Source: Sutterella sp.
Lineage (GTDB): Bacteria; Pseudomonadota; Gammaproteobacteria; Burkholderiales; Burkholderiaceae_F
Assembly (NCBI GenBank): GCA_019418235.1
Contig: DYCH01000051.1
Coordinates: 1 to 33,413 of the forward strand
Length of the DNA stretch: 33,413 nt
Direction: 5' to 3'
The notes beneath the pieces were generated by a model. The model ran no database searches. It saw only the letters and a program-made list of their open reading frames with translations, and had not been told where the DNA came from. Numbering within the stretch: the first letter of the stretch is position 1; each line of letters begins with the position of its first letter. The position numbers and the translations under genes were made by a program. Shown piece after piece: positions 7,366-15,190 of this stretch.

Positions 7366-10035
7366 TTAGTGTTTATGAATGAGAGAGAAAATGGCTTGAG
7401 TTAACGTCATGCCCTGTTTCATGGCGTGCTCAATTCGAGCCATATCAGTGGCTTTGGTTGAGTACAAAAGACGAGAGAAATCATCAAAGCGGATTTGCAA
7501 AGTCGCGGGTGGCGTCGTCGGACTCATAAAAAGGCATTCAGCATAGGCGTTTTCTTCCATTCGAAGGGATTTAATCGCTCGCATCTCCCAAGGGGAGAAG
7601 ACGACTTTTTTCTCTTTTTCCAAAAAGGCAATCGATTCCGATTTTTGACGCAAAATGAAACGCAAGTCAGCATTGGCAAGCGTTGCTTTGGCCGTTTCGT
7701 TTTTGTAATAGTCTTCAAAGGATTGCGTGATGGTGATAAACGCTGCGTTTTGTTTTCGCGCACGGCGATAACCGTTTTCAATAAAGCTTGCTGCATGGCG
7801 ATGTGACAACAAGTCCCACGCCTCATCAATCACAACCATCTTGCGTTGCGATAAATCGCCTTGTGTTAAGTCTTGAGTAATTAGGAAAATGAGGCAGAGC
7901 AAAATCACGCTTTGTAAGCTCTTTCTGCTCTTTAACCCTTCAAGCTCTAAAACCATGAAGTTGGACGTAAAGTTCACAGTACTTTTGCCACAAAAGTAAT
8001 GACCGTAAATGCCATGACGAGAGTAGGGTGCCAATTGTGTCGCCAAATCCAAAATCCGACTGTCAGGCTTTAAAACCTTCCCCTCAATGACCGCATCAGG
8101 ATCGGCAATGCCACGACGCAAACTTCTAACTAAATCGGTGATTTCTGGCGTGACATTCGTGTTCTTCGCTTTCGTTAAGACGTGCAAAGCATGTGCTTGA
8201 AGCACGCTTAACAAAAAGTCAGAGAGCCCCTCATTGGGAGAGGCCATCTCAACAAGAATCGGGATTAAAAATCCCATGTCTTCTTTAATGTCACGGATGA
8301 GTTCAAAGGGATTGATCACCAAGTAATGCTCTTTTGTGTACTCAATCCATTGACCTTCTAAAAGATGAACGAGTTTTTTATACGACCCGCCTACGTCAAT
8401 CACGTACGTTTTGCCCCCGGTGCCCAAGTTACTGGTGATCAAGTCGTTGGTGAGCGCACTTTTACCCGACCCTGAAGAGCCCACAATCACGGCATTGAAG
8501 TTCCCGACATTGGCAAAGATATCAATGGGTGTGACTTGCCCATGACGACCGTTTAAAAGCAAAAGGGGAGTAATGCTTTCATCACCGTCTCTTGCCCCCG
8601 TACCTCGTAATTCGCCTAAAATCGGCACCATATGGCAGACATTGGTGAGTGTTTTTGTGCTAAAGCGCCGAGCGATCTTGATGTCAGTTGCAAAGGAGGG
8701 CGTTAACGTCATCGGAAGGCTTGTTAAGAAACTTTGTAAATGCATACAAGCGTCTTCTGAGACTTCGAGATGAGCACTTTTAAAAACGGAACGGGCGGCT
8801 TCGACCGCTTGGGTTTCAACGCCCTTAGGTGCAAATAAAAGCACTTGATGCGTCAGTTGAATAAGAGCACCGTTTTTCGCATATTCCTCCGTCACGATTT
8901 CATAGTCTTGTGCTCGCTTTTTTAAGGACGGTAAGTAATGCGCCACTTCACTTGAAGCAATTTGTTTACTGCGAGCGGCCATCAGGTTGGCATGAGACTT
9001 TGTTTTTTCGTAGTTTGGAAACGCAATCGCAGTGGTAATCAAAAAGGGACACGGGATATCTTCCTTATCACTTCCGATCCAATCTTTGACTAACGGTAAA
9101 GCATAGTCTGACGGATAGCCTTGAACCGACATACCAATAGCAGTTACAGCCTTCTCCAAAGGGTTGCTCTTAGACTGATGAGTCGAAAAAGTCAGTCCTG
9201 TGTCTGTGATACGAATATGTGTATCACGAGAGAGTACTTGATGGGCGATGCAATCGACGGGGTTTGCAGAGTAAAGCGTTGATGCCTCTGCTTGCTCATT
9301 TAAAAGACTCTTTTGAGGGTTAGTCAGCACCTTCAGGGTTGCGAGTAAATCATCACGACTCCAAGTGTGCTGATAGAGATGAAAAGTCTTTAAAGCCGCA
9401 ATATGGCGATCACGCAAAGTTTTAACTTTTTCTTTTTGAACGAACAAATCTTCTCGCAAATGATTCGTAGGAATCACGACCGATACCCAAGCGCGGAAGT
9501 GGCGCATACGGAAAGTACTGCCGGCGGTTAACGCTTCGCACGTACCGTTTTGTAAATAACGGGTACGTTCCAGTGCTAAGGCTTCTAAAACAGAGGCTTG
9601 TTCGGGGTATTGCGCAACGCAACTGGGCGTGCGACTGCACGAATACGCTCGAGTTGCCCAATCAATCGCGGGCGACGCAAAAAGAGAGACTTGAATCCCG
9701 GCGCCTGATGGCAACTCACTACTAAAAATGCTCTCAAGATGATGGGCGAGTTCCGGTGTTGCCCCTGTTTGAGGGGCAATTTCCAATACATACCCTAAAG
9801 CTTCAACAGATTCACTATCTGTCGCATGAATCGTAAAAATTCCCTTATCAAGCTCCAAGCCAAAAGGTAAAAGACTGCCGAAGCGATCAATGACGACACG
9901 TTTGGGATCACGAGTATTCATAGTTGTCGATTCAACTGTCACATTCGCCCGTTCTTTACGGGAGAGCATTTGGCGTTGGGCCTGTCGTCGAAGGCGACGC
10001 GTCCAATGCGCGGACTTCTGAAGTAAAGACGCCAT
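7366..10035 (-). CDS. traC: TraC, VirB4-family ATPase of the T4SS
   Basis: 889 residues, close to F TraC. The ATG at 10035 has GAGGTAATTA directly upstream. The N-terminal half is the TraC-specific region (VIDRFGSLLPFGLELDKGIF, IQVSLFASPAID). The C-terminal half is the ATPase, with Walker A GSSGSGKS at residues 519-526, TYVIDVGGSYKKL, and Walker B MVVIDEAWDLL with Asp737-Glu738. Motif FITITQSFEDYYKN follows, typical of VirB4. No key ATPase residue is missing. TraC is an inner-membrane-associated ATPase that powers pilus assembly and secretion. The TraV stop lies 3 bases upstream, so the two are closely coupled. Confidence 0.96.
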   Translation of the reverse strand: MASLLQKSAHWTRRLRRQAQRQMLSRKERANVTVESTTMNTRDPKRVVIDRFGSLLPFGLELDKGIFTIHATDSESVEALGYVLEIAPQTGATPELAHHLESIFSSELPSGAGIQVSLFASPAIDWATRAYSCSRTPSCVAQYPEQASVLEALALERTRYLQNGTCEALTAGSTFRMRHFRAWVSVVIPTNHLREDLFVQKEKVKTLRDRHIAALKTFHLYQHTWSRDDLLATLKVLTNPQKSLLNEQAEASTLYSANPVDCIAHQVLSRDTHIRITDTGLTFSTHQSKSNPLEKAVTAIGMSVQGYPSDYALPLVKDWIGSDKEDIPCPFLITTAIAFPNYEKTKSHANLMAARSKQIASSEVAHYLPSLKKRAQDYEIVTEEYAKNGALIQLTHQVLLFAPKGVETQAVEAARSVFKSAHLEVSEDACMHLQSFLTSLPMTLTPSFATDIKIARRFSTKTLTNVCHMVPILGELRGTGARDGDESITPLLLLNGRHGQVTPIDIFANVGNFNAVIVGSSGSGKSALTNDLITSNLGTGGKTYVIDVGGSYKKLVHLLEGQWIEYTKEHYLVINPFELIRDIKEDMGFLIPILVEMASPNEGLSDFLLSVLQAHALHVLTKAKNTNVTPEITDLVRSLRRGIADPDAVIEGKVLKPDSRILDLATQLAPYSRHGIYGHYFCGKSTVNFTSNFMVLELEGLKSRKSLQSVILLCLIFLITQDLTQGDLSQRKMVVIDEAWDLLSHRHAASFIENGYRRARKQNAAFITITQSFEDYYKNETAKATLANADLRFILRQKSESIAFLEKEKKVVFSPWEMRAIKSLRMEENAYAECLFMSPTTPPATLQIRFDDFSRLLYSTKATDMARIEHAMKQGMTLTQAIFSLIHKH

Positions 10036-10038
10036 TAA

Positions 10039-10548
10039 TTACCTCACTCGGACTTCACGAACGGATCGTTGATCATCAAGAGGATGAAGAATATTGGCGT
10101 CATCGTTTCTCGGAACAACTAACGAAGCAGGACTCCAAGAGGCAGCTTTGACCGTGACATGAATGCGTTGCTCATCATGAAGGTCTCCCGCTTCATCGAC
10201 AAAGGGGGCAATCCAAACGGTAAGAATTTCTTCTCTTTGTCGACGAGGTTGCATAGGTGAGACGGGCTTTTCTTTTAAACCACCTTCCTTATCCATGGTT
10301 AAAACAATGCGTTCAGTAATTTCGCCAGACGTGCGCTGTGGTTTTTCTCCGTCGCTCTTCGAGAAGGCGACGTTGTGTTTGTCGGTGCGTGATAACCCCT
10401 CATGAACTTGCGTCATCGAAGCACATTGCGCAGGCATCTCTACCGAACACGCAAAATCCGATTGGGCGTTTTCTAACCCGGTGATGGAACCGCACCCTGT
10501 CAGCACCAAGGGTAAAACACTGATTTTCAATAATCTGAAACTAACCAT
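10039..10548 (-). CDS. traV: TraV, T4SS outer-membrane lipoprotein (VirB7 role)
   Basis: 169 residues. The ATG at 10548 has AAAGGA upstream. The lipoprotein signal is clear: MVSFRLLKISVLPLVLTGCGS, with lipobox LTGC and acylation at Cys19. The TraV pattern follows at once: ITGLENAQSDFACSV, CASMTQVHEGLS. The rest includes a polar linker and a beta-rich end with EEILTVWIAPFVDEAGDLHDEQRIHVTV, a motif shared by TraV proteins. TraV anchors the TraK-TraB core complex in the outer membrane. It lies between dsbC and traC. Confidence 0.92.
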   Translation of the reverse strand: MVSFRLLKISVLPLVLTGCGSITGLENAQSDFACSVEMPAQCASMTQVHEGLSRTDKHNVAFSKSDGEKPQRTSGEITERIVLTMDKEGGLKEKPVSPMQPRRQREEILTVWIAPFVDEAGDLHDEQRIHVTVKAASWSPASLVVPRNDDANILHPLDDQRSVREVRVR

Positions 10549-10560
10549 GAGGCGAATCCT

Positions 10561-11469
10561 TTAGTTTTTAAGAGGGGGTGTGGTCGTTAACTTTTGAGCA
10601 AGCTTTTGCGTTTCTTGAGCTTCTTTCATGCCATCAATGAGTTGCTTGCGGGTCAACGCACCCGTTGCACGCCTGCCATCGGCAAAGAAAATCGTGGGCG
10701 TGCCCTTAATCGCTAACGTTTGCATGAGTTTTTCATTGGCAAGCACCGGGCTTTCACATTGGGCAGGTGTTTGGCCCAATGACTGTTTCTTTACCATTAC
10801 GTCTTCTAAAGCTTGAGCCGGGTTGGGTGCGCACCAAATTTGAGCCGATATTTCACGAGCTGTGGGGTGGAGCGTCACCAAGGGGGTTAAGAACGTATAA
10901 ATGCGTACGTTATCTAAAGTGGACAATGTTTCCTCAAGCTTGGCGCAATAGGGGCATAAGGGATCGGTGAAAACATAGAGAGTATTTTCAGCATTACCTT
11001 TTTCACGGACAATGGCATTTTTGATGGGCAAGGCTTTCACATCAATCATTTGAGCCAACGTCTTTAAGTCTTTCGTCAACTCTTTCTTTTCAACCATGTC
11101 AAACATCACTCCACCAAAGAGCCAGTAGCGAAAAAGCTCTGGCTTTTGCGGATCGTTTTCACCGGACAATGTGATTTTTTGAAGAAACTCTTCATCGACA
11201 TAAACAAAACTCACACCGGTGCCAAGAATCACTTCATAGAGTCCCTTGATGGGCGTTTGGCGAGCAAAACGCACACCGTTATTGGGAAATCCGGCTTGAA
11301 GGTTTTTGAGCACTTTGGTTTCAGACTCCGTTATTTGCATTTCAGGGAAATATTGAGTCAAAGGGCTTTGCGCCATGGTGTCCGTAATAGAAAAGTTCAT
11401 AAAAAAGGTTCCTAAAAGAAGGGCTAAAGGAAAGGTTTTAAAAATGGGTTTCTTCATTCTTTTAAACAT
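10561..11469 (-). CDS. dsbC: DsbC-like periplasmic disulfide isomerase of the transfer operon
   Basis: 302 residues. The ATG at 11469 overlaps the traB stop (TAATG); a second in-frame ATG lies at 11457. A hydrophobic signal segment (PLALLLGTFFMNFS) is followed by a DsbC-type N-terminal dimerisation domain (GLYEVILGTGVSFVYVDEEF). The thioredoxin-fold domain has the redox centre CPYC at residues 172-175 in VFTDPLCPYCAKLEE and the cis-Pro loop GTPTIFF near 256-262. Such isomerases in F-like systems help fold Cys-rich partners; TraN, TraU and TraV are the likely clients here. It lies between traB and traV, as in other MobH-associated F-like systems. Confidence 0.9.
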   Translation of the reverse strand: MFKRMKKPIFKTFPLALLLGTFFMNFSITDTMAQSPLTQYFPEMQITESETKVLKNLQAGFPNNGVRFARQTPIKGLYEVILGTGVSFVYVDEEFLQKITLSGENDPQKPELFRYWLFGGVMFDMVEKKELTKDLKTLAQMIDVKALPIKNAIVREKGNAENTLYVFTDPLCPYCAKLEETLSTLDNVRIYTFLTPLVTLHPTAREISAQIWCAPNPAQALEDVMVKKQSLGQTPAQCESPVLANEKLMQTLAIKGTPTIFFADGRRATGALTRKQLIDGMKEAQETQKLAQKLTTTPPLKN

Positions 11470-12605
11470 TAAAAAAGTGGTTTTTCGGTTTTAATCAAAG
11501 CGCTTTGGGTAATCACAATTTCCACTTGACGGCCGGCATCAATTTCTAAAACAGGGAAAATCTTGTCGGCAAGCTTCAAGTAGTAATCTGCGACACGTCC
11601 TAAAGCGTCTTGCATCCCATCGCCCAATCCGGCTTTCCAAGGATTGGTGACGGATTCCGTGACAGTGCCGGAGAAATGCGTTGTGGACTCCTGGGCAGCC
11701 AAACTGACCGCTTTACCAAGTCCCGAGAGTGATCCCACGAGAAGGGCATTGGCAATCGCTTGACCTGAGCGCGTCACAACACGGGCTTTGATTCCTGTTT
11801 TGCCATCTTCTCCTGAAACGTAACCCGTGAGTTTCACGTCAATGGCCATTCCTTTCTTTGTTAAGCAAGAGAGACGATCAAGACGCACAAGCACACGTTC
11901 ACTTGATAGGTCGCCCGTGGCATTAGCGGTCACAAAACAGCGCTTAATGTCAGAGCGGAAGCGGTTGGGTAAGACCGCGGCGTCAGTCAGCTCCATTAAT
12001 AGGGGAACAGGGTTGCCGTTAGCTTGCCCTCCCGTCGGGGCATCCACACCATTAAGTAACCGAGCTTTAGCGAAAGTGCCCGTAATCAGAAGCTCTTCAC
12101 CGGACGTTTGCGGTGTACGGTTACGAGCGACAGGATTTTTCTCAACTTTTTCTTCCTTGGGTTTAACATTGGCCACTTTTTTCAAAGCCAAGCGATTAAC
12201 GGGTGCACTTTGTTGGGGAATCCTTGGTGAGACGGAGGCGCTGTGAGGAAACGCGGGACCGCCCTCCATAAAGTTCATTGCGTCTTGAGCTTCAAGTGCC
12301 AAAGTCTCTTGGGAAGCGAGATTGCGTTGACGGCGTTTTTCATCCAACGCTTTTTGTTGAGCAACTTGTGTTTGCAAATCACGAATCTCTTTTTGAAGAG
12401 AGTTCATCTGTGCGCCATAAGAGGCGACAAAATGCTCTTCCCCTAAGCGACTATCGTTAATCTGAATGCGTGTGGTGGGCTTTTCTTTCGCCGGCATGAC
12501 GTGGTCATCTTGTGTGACATAAGCCATCACGACAGCGAGAAAAATGACGGCAACGAGCACAACAATAAGGAGCAACCATTGTTGGAATCGAACGGTGGTT
12601 TTCAT
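11469..12605 (-). CDS. traB: TraB, VirB10-like T4SS core protein
   Basis: 378 residues from the ATG at 12605; an in-frame TTG at 12626 is possible, but neither has a clear Shine-Dalgarno sequence. One N-terminal membrane anchor (LLLIVVLVAVIFLAVVMAYV) is followed by a coiled coil near residues 62-90 (YGAQMNSLQKEIRDLQTQV), a variable linker, and the VirB10-like periplasmic domain from about residue 180. Conserved pieces are ITGTFAKARLLNGVDAPTG, PVPLLMELTDAAVLPNRF, RCFVTANATGDLSSERV, TGYVSGEDGKTGIKARVV and the end DAGRQVEIVITQ. TraB spans the periplasm and joins the inner-membrane ATPases to the outer-membrane pore. traK lies 73 bases upstream, the widest gap in the operon. Confidence 0.93.
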   Translation of the reverse strand: MKTTVRFQQWLLLIVVLVAVIFLAVVMAYVTQDDHVMPAKEKPTTRIQINDSRLGEEHFVASYGAQMNSLQKEIRDLQTQVAQQKALDEKRRQRNLASQETLALEAQDAMNFMEGGPAFPHSASVSPRIPQQSAPVNRLALKKVANVKPKEEKVEKNPVARNRTPQTSGEELLITGTFAKARLLNGVDAPTGGQANGNPVPLLMELTDAAVLPNRFRSDIKRCFVTANATGDLSSERVLVRLDRLSCLTKKGMAIDVKLTGYVSGEDGKTGIKARVVTRSGQAIANALLVGSLSGLGKAVSLAAQESTTHFSGTVTESVTNPWKAGLGDGMQDALGRVADYYLKLADKIFPVLEIDAGRQVEIVITQSALIKTEKPLF

Positions 12606-12678
12606 AAATGGGGCAAAAAAGGTCAACCGACTTAAAAAAATCGGAGACGTTCATCAAGTAAAGAGAGAAAAAGGTGTT

Positions 12679-13509
12679 TTATTGATGATCGGCAAATGCA
12701 CTTCTGACTAATCTACGAATGATGTAGACCGTACTGCTTTCACCGATACGCAAATGGGGTTGAGTGATGGCGACGGCTAAAACCCCTTTTTGATAAAACG
12801 ATCGTTCCGATAGCGTTACTGGATGAAGTCTTTTATTTTGAAAACGAATGGCTTTGGCGTCGTAGTTTTCTGAAACGTACTGGCGAAGGCAGTTCTCACC
12901 GCAACGATTATTGACAGAGAAACCTTCGGGGATTTCATTGCGTGCCATGGCAATCATTAAGTTTTTCATAGCCTGAGGAAAAGTATCGGCGGTCTCAACG
13001 GGAAGAGCAGAAAGTCGTACTTCAATTGAGCTTTCTAACGCTGTGCGAGAGGAGGCTTTTTCAGAAAGTGGACTTTTGCCTTTAATCACGATTTCTTGAC
13101 TTTCGGTCTTTTGAGGAATGAGCGTCAAGGAGTGCGTTTGTTGTTGATCCGTTGTCAAAAACAATGCTTGTGGTGTCTTTGTGCGAGGGATGACAAAAAT
13201 TTGACCATTTGTCTCATCGGTTTGAACTTCCAATTGTGTTTGATCGTAAATGGCTTGAACAATCTTTTGTCCTTGAATCGCAATGCGATTGAGGCCGGAG
13301 TCACTCACAGGAAACCCAGGTAAAGTGCGAGCAACGGTCCCGGATTCCATCGCTTTTTTAACGTCACGCACGGGTTTGGGTTCATCAACAATGCCGAAAT
13401 CGGCATTGGTCAAGGGTTCTTTAAGAACCAACGAGGGAGCGGTCTCTGCGAAGACGGATTCAAAGCAGACAGACAACAAAAGAGGAGCAACAAGACGAAT
13501 GTGTTTCAT
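12679..13509 (-). CDS. traK: TraK, VirB9-like T4SS core secretin-type protein
   Basis: 276 residues from the ATG at 13509, which opens a good signal peptide (MKHIRLVAPLLLSVCFESVFA). A TTG start at 13539 would put ten polar residues before it and is less likely. The TraK family pattern follows: GLNRIAIQGQKIVQAIYD, TDETNGQIFVIPRT, ALFLTTDQQQTHSLTLIPQ. The C-terminal region (VYIIRRLVRSAFADHQ) is preceded by YQKGVLAVAITQPHL, matching the end of TraK (G..A.al....l.pge.t.lyvvr). TraK forms the outer-membrane ring with TraV and TraB. It lies 35 bases downstream of traE. Confidence 0.88.
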   Translation of the reverse strand: MKHIRLVAPLLLSVCFESVFAETAPSLVLKEPLTNADFGIVDEPKPVRDVKKAMESGTVARTLPGFPVSDSGLNRIAIQGQKIVQAIYDQTQLEVQTDETNGQIFVIPRTKTPQALFLTTDQQQTHSLTLIPQKTESQEIVIKGKSPLSEKASSRTALESSIEVRLSALPVETADTFPQAMKNLMIAMARNEIPEGFSVNNRCGENCLRQYVSENYDAKAIRFQNKRLHPVTLSERSFYQKGVLAVAITQPHLRIGESSTVYIIRRLVRSAFADHQ

Positions 13510-13544
13510 AAGAGTGTTAGGGAGAATGGTTTCTGACAAGCCAA

Positions 13545-14156
13545 TTAAGAGGCTTTGTTTTGCGTTTCTTCATGCGTCGCACGACTACGAAGATCCACTT
13601 CATGCAAGGACTTCAAGTAAAGGCGCCCTGCAATGAATTGCAATTCCATGACTAAACGCTTTTTCTCGCGCAACGTTTCCTTTTGTCCGATGTAGTGAAG
13701 TCGGAAACCTTCAAAAATCACGGATAAGGCTTCGGGTTCCATATCGACTTGATCGATTACAAAGAAGGTACTCGCACGAAGACGCTTGAGTTCTGCTGCC
13801 TTTTCTTTGAGCGCAAGATCCATTTCACCAAAGCTTGCCGGAGTGACGTGTTGCAAAAGCGATTTGCGATTAAAGTCCACGTTTTCAGGTGTGTTATTCA
13901 TCGCAAGCGCTAAAAAGTCTCGAGCTACTAGCAAAAGATAATCATTAGAAACCTGTTGATTGGACAGCGTCATGGGCGACTCGTGCGTCAATGCACTCAT
14001 GGGTAAAAGCACCGTGGTGACGGTTTGGTCACGCAACAAAAGTGTGAGAGATAACGCAAAATTCACCGTCAAAGAAATGGTCAAAACACCAACCGTGGCA
14101 CGTTTGAGTCCAAGTTTTGCAGCTCGATTTTCGGAAATCAGTTCGTAGGCATTCAT
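13545..14156 (-). CDS. traE: TraE, VirB5/VirB8-like T4SS inner-membrane protein
   Basis: 203 residues, ATG at 14156. One membrane anchor near residues 20-42 (ATVGVLTISLTVNFALSLTL) is followed by a VirB8-like NTF2-type periplasmic domain: LLLVARDFLALAMNNTPENVDF, LLQHVTPASFGEMDLALKEKA, LRASTFFVIDQVDMEP and ETLREKKRLVMELQF. F TraE has the same length and order and is needed for pilus assembly. The gene starts 24 bases after traL. No strong ribosome-binding site is seen. The short, charged tail after SLHEVDLR has no assigned role. Confidence 0.9.
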   Translation of the reverse strand: MNAYELISENRAAKLGLKRATVGVLTISLTVNFALSLTLLLRDQTVTTVLLPMSALTHESPMTLSNQQVSNDYLLLVARDFLALAMNNTPENVDFNRKSLLQHVTPASFGEMDLALKEKAAELKRLRASTFFVIDQVDMEPEALSVIFEGFRLHYIGQKETLREKKRLVMELQFIAGRLYLKSLHEVDLRSRATHEETQNKAS

Positions 14157-14180
14157 AGGGCGATCAAAAGCACAGAATAA

Positions 14181-14471
14181 TTAACCGATAAATTCACGAC
14201 GATGAGAGACCGGCAAACACTTGAAAAACTTGCACGGCAAATACCAATACAGAAGGTGAAGCCCGAAACCAGCGTGACGACCAACTTTCAAACGTGTTAA
14301 GCCCTTAGCAAGAAAGATACCTAGAAGGAGACCTAGCCAAAGATTTCCCAACAAAACACCGATAGCAAATCCGAAAAAGAAAGCACAAACGACATCCAAG
14401 TCCCAAATGAAGAACTTGGTGCCAGAGTCCAACTCTCGTATGACAGGACAAAAATCGGAATGATTTTGCAT
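14181..14471 (-). CDS. traL: TraL, T4SS pilus-assembly membrane protein (VirB3-like)
   Basis: 96 residues, ATG at 14471 with AAAGGGAG upstream. TraL features are clear: a short N-terminus with VIRELDSGTKFFIWDLD, one or two hydrophobic segments (VVCAFFFGFAIGVLLGNLWLGLLLGIFLA), then GLHLLYWYLP and the strongly conserved end LPVSHRREFIG. The family is a small inner-membrane protein of the F pilus assembly complex. The gene lies 23 bases downstream of the pilin gene. Confidence 0.92.
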   Translation of the reverse strand: MQNHSDFCPVIRELDSGTKFFIWDLDVVCAFFFGFAIGVLLGNLWLGLLLGIFLAKGLTRLKVGRHAGFGLHLLYWYLPCKFFKCLPVSHRREFIG

Positions 14472-14494
14472 GGCCGGAATCTCCCTTTAGGTTT

Positions 14495-14779
14495 TTAAAT
14501 GACAGCGGAGATGATGCTTTCAATGACTGACGGCGCAATCAATAAGCACATGGCCGCAGCAATGCAACCGACAGCAGAAATGATGCTTCCGCGGATGACA
14601 CCGACACCCAAACCAATCAACAAAAAGACCAAAGCGATGGAGCGACCAAGATAGCCGTTGGTCCAACCTTTGACCATCGTGTAGAGGTCTTGGAATTCAG
14701 TGCCGTCAGTGCCGGCAAAGACAGGGGAAGACGCCACAAGGGCTGTCAAAGCGATACAAGAGATTTTTGAGAACTTCAT
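14495..14779 (-). CDS. traA: TraA-type pilin (propilin)
   Basis: 94 residues from the ATG at 14779, which has an excellent site (GAGGAAAAT) directly upstream; a longer TTG-started frame is not needed. The signal peptide (MKFSKISCIALTALVASSPVFA) would be cut before GTDGTEF, leaving about 72 residues. The mature peptide has two hydrophobic segments (IALVFLLIGLGVGVIRG and ISAVGCIAAAMCLLIAPSV) separated by a short loop, like F-type and VirB2 pilins. It is the first gene of the left-going operon. Subunits would insert in the inner membrane and be extruded into the pilus; the S26 peptidase encoded downstream may process it. Confidence 0.85.
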   Translation of the reverse strand: MKFSKISCIALTALVASSPVFAGTDGTEFQDLYTMVKGWTNGYLGRSIALVFLLIGLGVGVIRGSIISAVGCIAAAMCLLIAPSVIESIISAVI

Positions 14780-14943
14780 ATTTTCCTCAAATGAATTAAT
14801 CAAAGTCCAAAAGCAAAATCGCAATTGGAAAATGGCTTTTGCTTTTGAAGGACGCACTTTGCCTGAGAGCAAATGAGGAAAACAAGACTAGGGTTTGTGA
14901 TAGAAAATGCCCAAGGTTTGAGCAAAAATAGTCGACTTCTTCA

Positions 14944-14991
14944 ACTTTTCCCACCGAAGCGCTTGTTAATAGATAGTTACGTGGGAAAAGT
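14944..14991. repeat. Inverted repeat with 11-base arms, candidate oriT or operator
   Basis: ACTTTTCCCAC at 14944-14954 is exactly repeated in reverse complement as GTGGGAAAAGT at 14981-14991. The spacer is 26 bases and itself contains the 8-base palindrome AAGCGCTT (14958-14965). Perfect arms of this length in the spacer between the pilin operon and the relaxase operon are typical of either an origin of transfer or a dimeric regulator site. There is no U-tract, so it is not a good terminator. Confidence 0.5.
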
Positions 14992-15018
14992 GAAAAAACG
15001 CTAATGAGAAGAAAATTT

Positions 15019-15035
15019 GATTTTTGTCAAAAATC
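15019..15035. repeat. Perfect 17-base palindrome, possible operator
   Basis: GATTTTTG, one central T, then CAAAAATC form a perfect dyad with 8-base half-sites, flanked by AT-rich DNA. Its position, about 95 bases upstream of the candidate plus-strand -35 box, suits a regulator-binding site for the divergent operons. The regulator is unknown. Confidence 0.4.
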
Positions 15036-15129
15036 CGAAAAATTTAGTAATAAAGCAACGAAAGACTCATCTCTGTATGCATGAATAAGTAAATAAAAAC
15101 ATAGAGTTATTGATTGTTGTTATCTGATT

Positions 15130-15157
15130 TTGAGCTTTTGAAGACAAAAGATACAAT
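15130..15157 (+). promoter_or_regulatory. Candidate sigma-70 promoter for the traI operon
   Basis: TTGAGC at 15130-15135 and TACAAT at 15152-15157 are separated by 16 bases. Transcription would start near 15164, giving a leader of about 27 bases before the ATG at 15191. This supports the ATG over the GTG at 15158, which would overlap the promoter. Confidence 0.5.
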
Positions 15158-15190
15158 GTGCGACTTTTGAAAACAAGAAGAGAAAACCCT

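Larger units (their letters stand above)
14780..15190. promoter_or_regulatory. Divergent intergenic region between the pilin operon and the traI operon
   Basis: These 411 bases hold no convincing gene. They contain, left to right, the traA leader, an 11-base-armed inverted repeat (14944-14991), a 17-base palindrome (15019-15035), AT-rich DNA, and a plausible promoter for the right-going operon (15130-15157). I see no clear sigma-70 promoter for traA on the minus strand. Two near-identical 13-mers, CTTTTGAAGACAA at 15135 and CTTTTGAAAACAA at 15164, lie 29 bases apart. The layout would suit control of both operons, and an origin of transfer is also possible here. Confidence 0.6.

Noticed and set aside
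14780..14872. Longer pilin starting at 14872
   Set aside because: It would start with TTG and add a tail before a proper signal peptide; the ATG at 14779 has GAGGAAAA directly upstream.
15017..15048. Promoter TTGATT near 15017 with a -10 in the AT-rich stretch
   Set aside because: The best hexamer at proper spacing (TTTAGT or AAATTT) is poor; the site at 15130-15157 is better and closer to the gene.
15158..15190. GTG start of the unknown gene at 15158
   Set aside because: It falls next to the -10 box of the best promoter, and the ATG at 15191 has a good ribosome-binding site.
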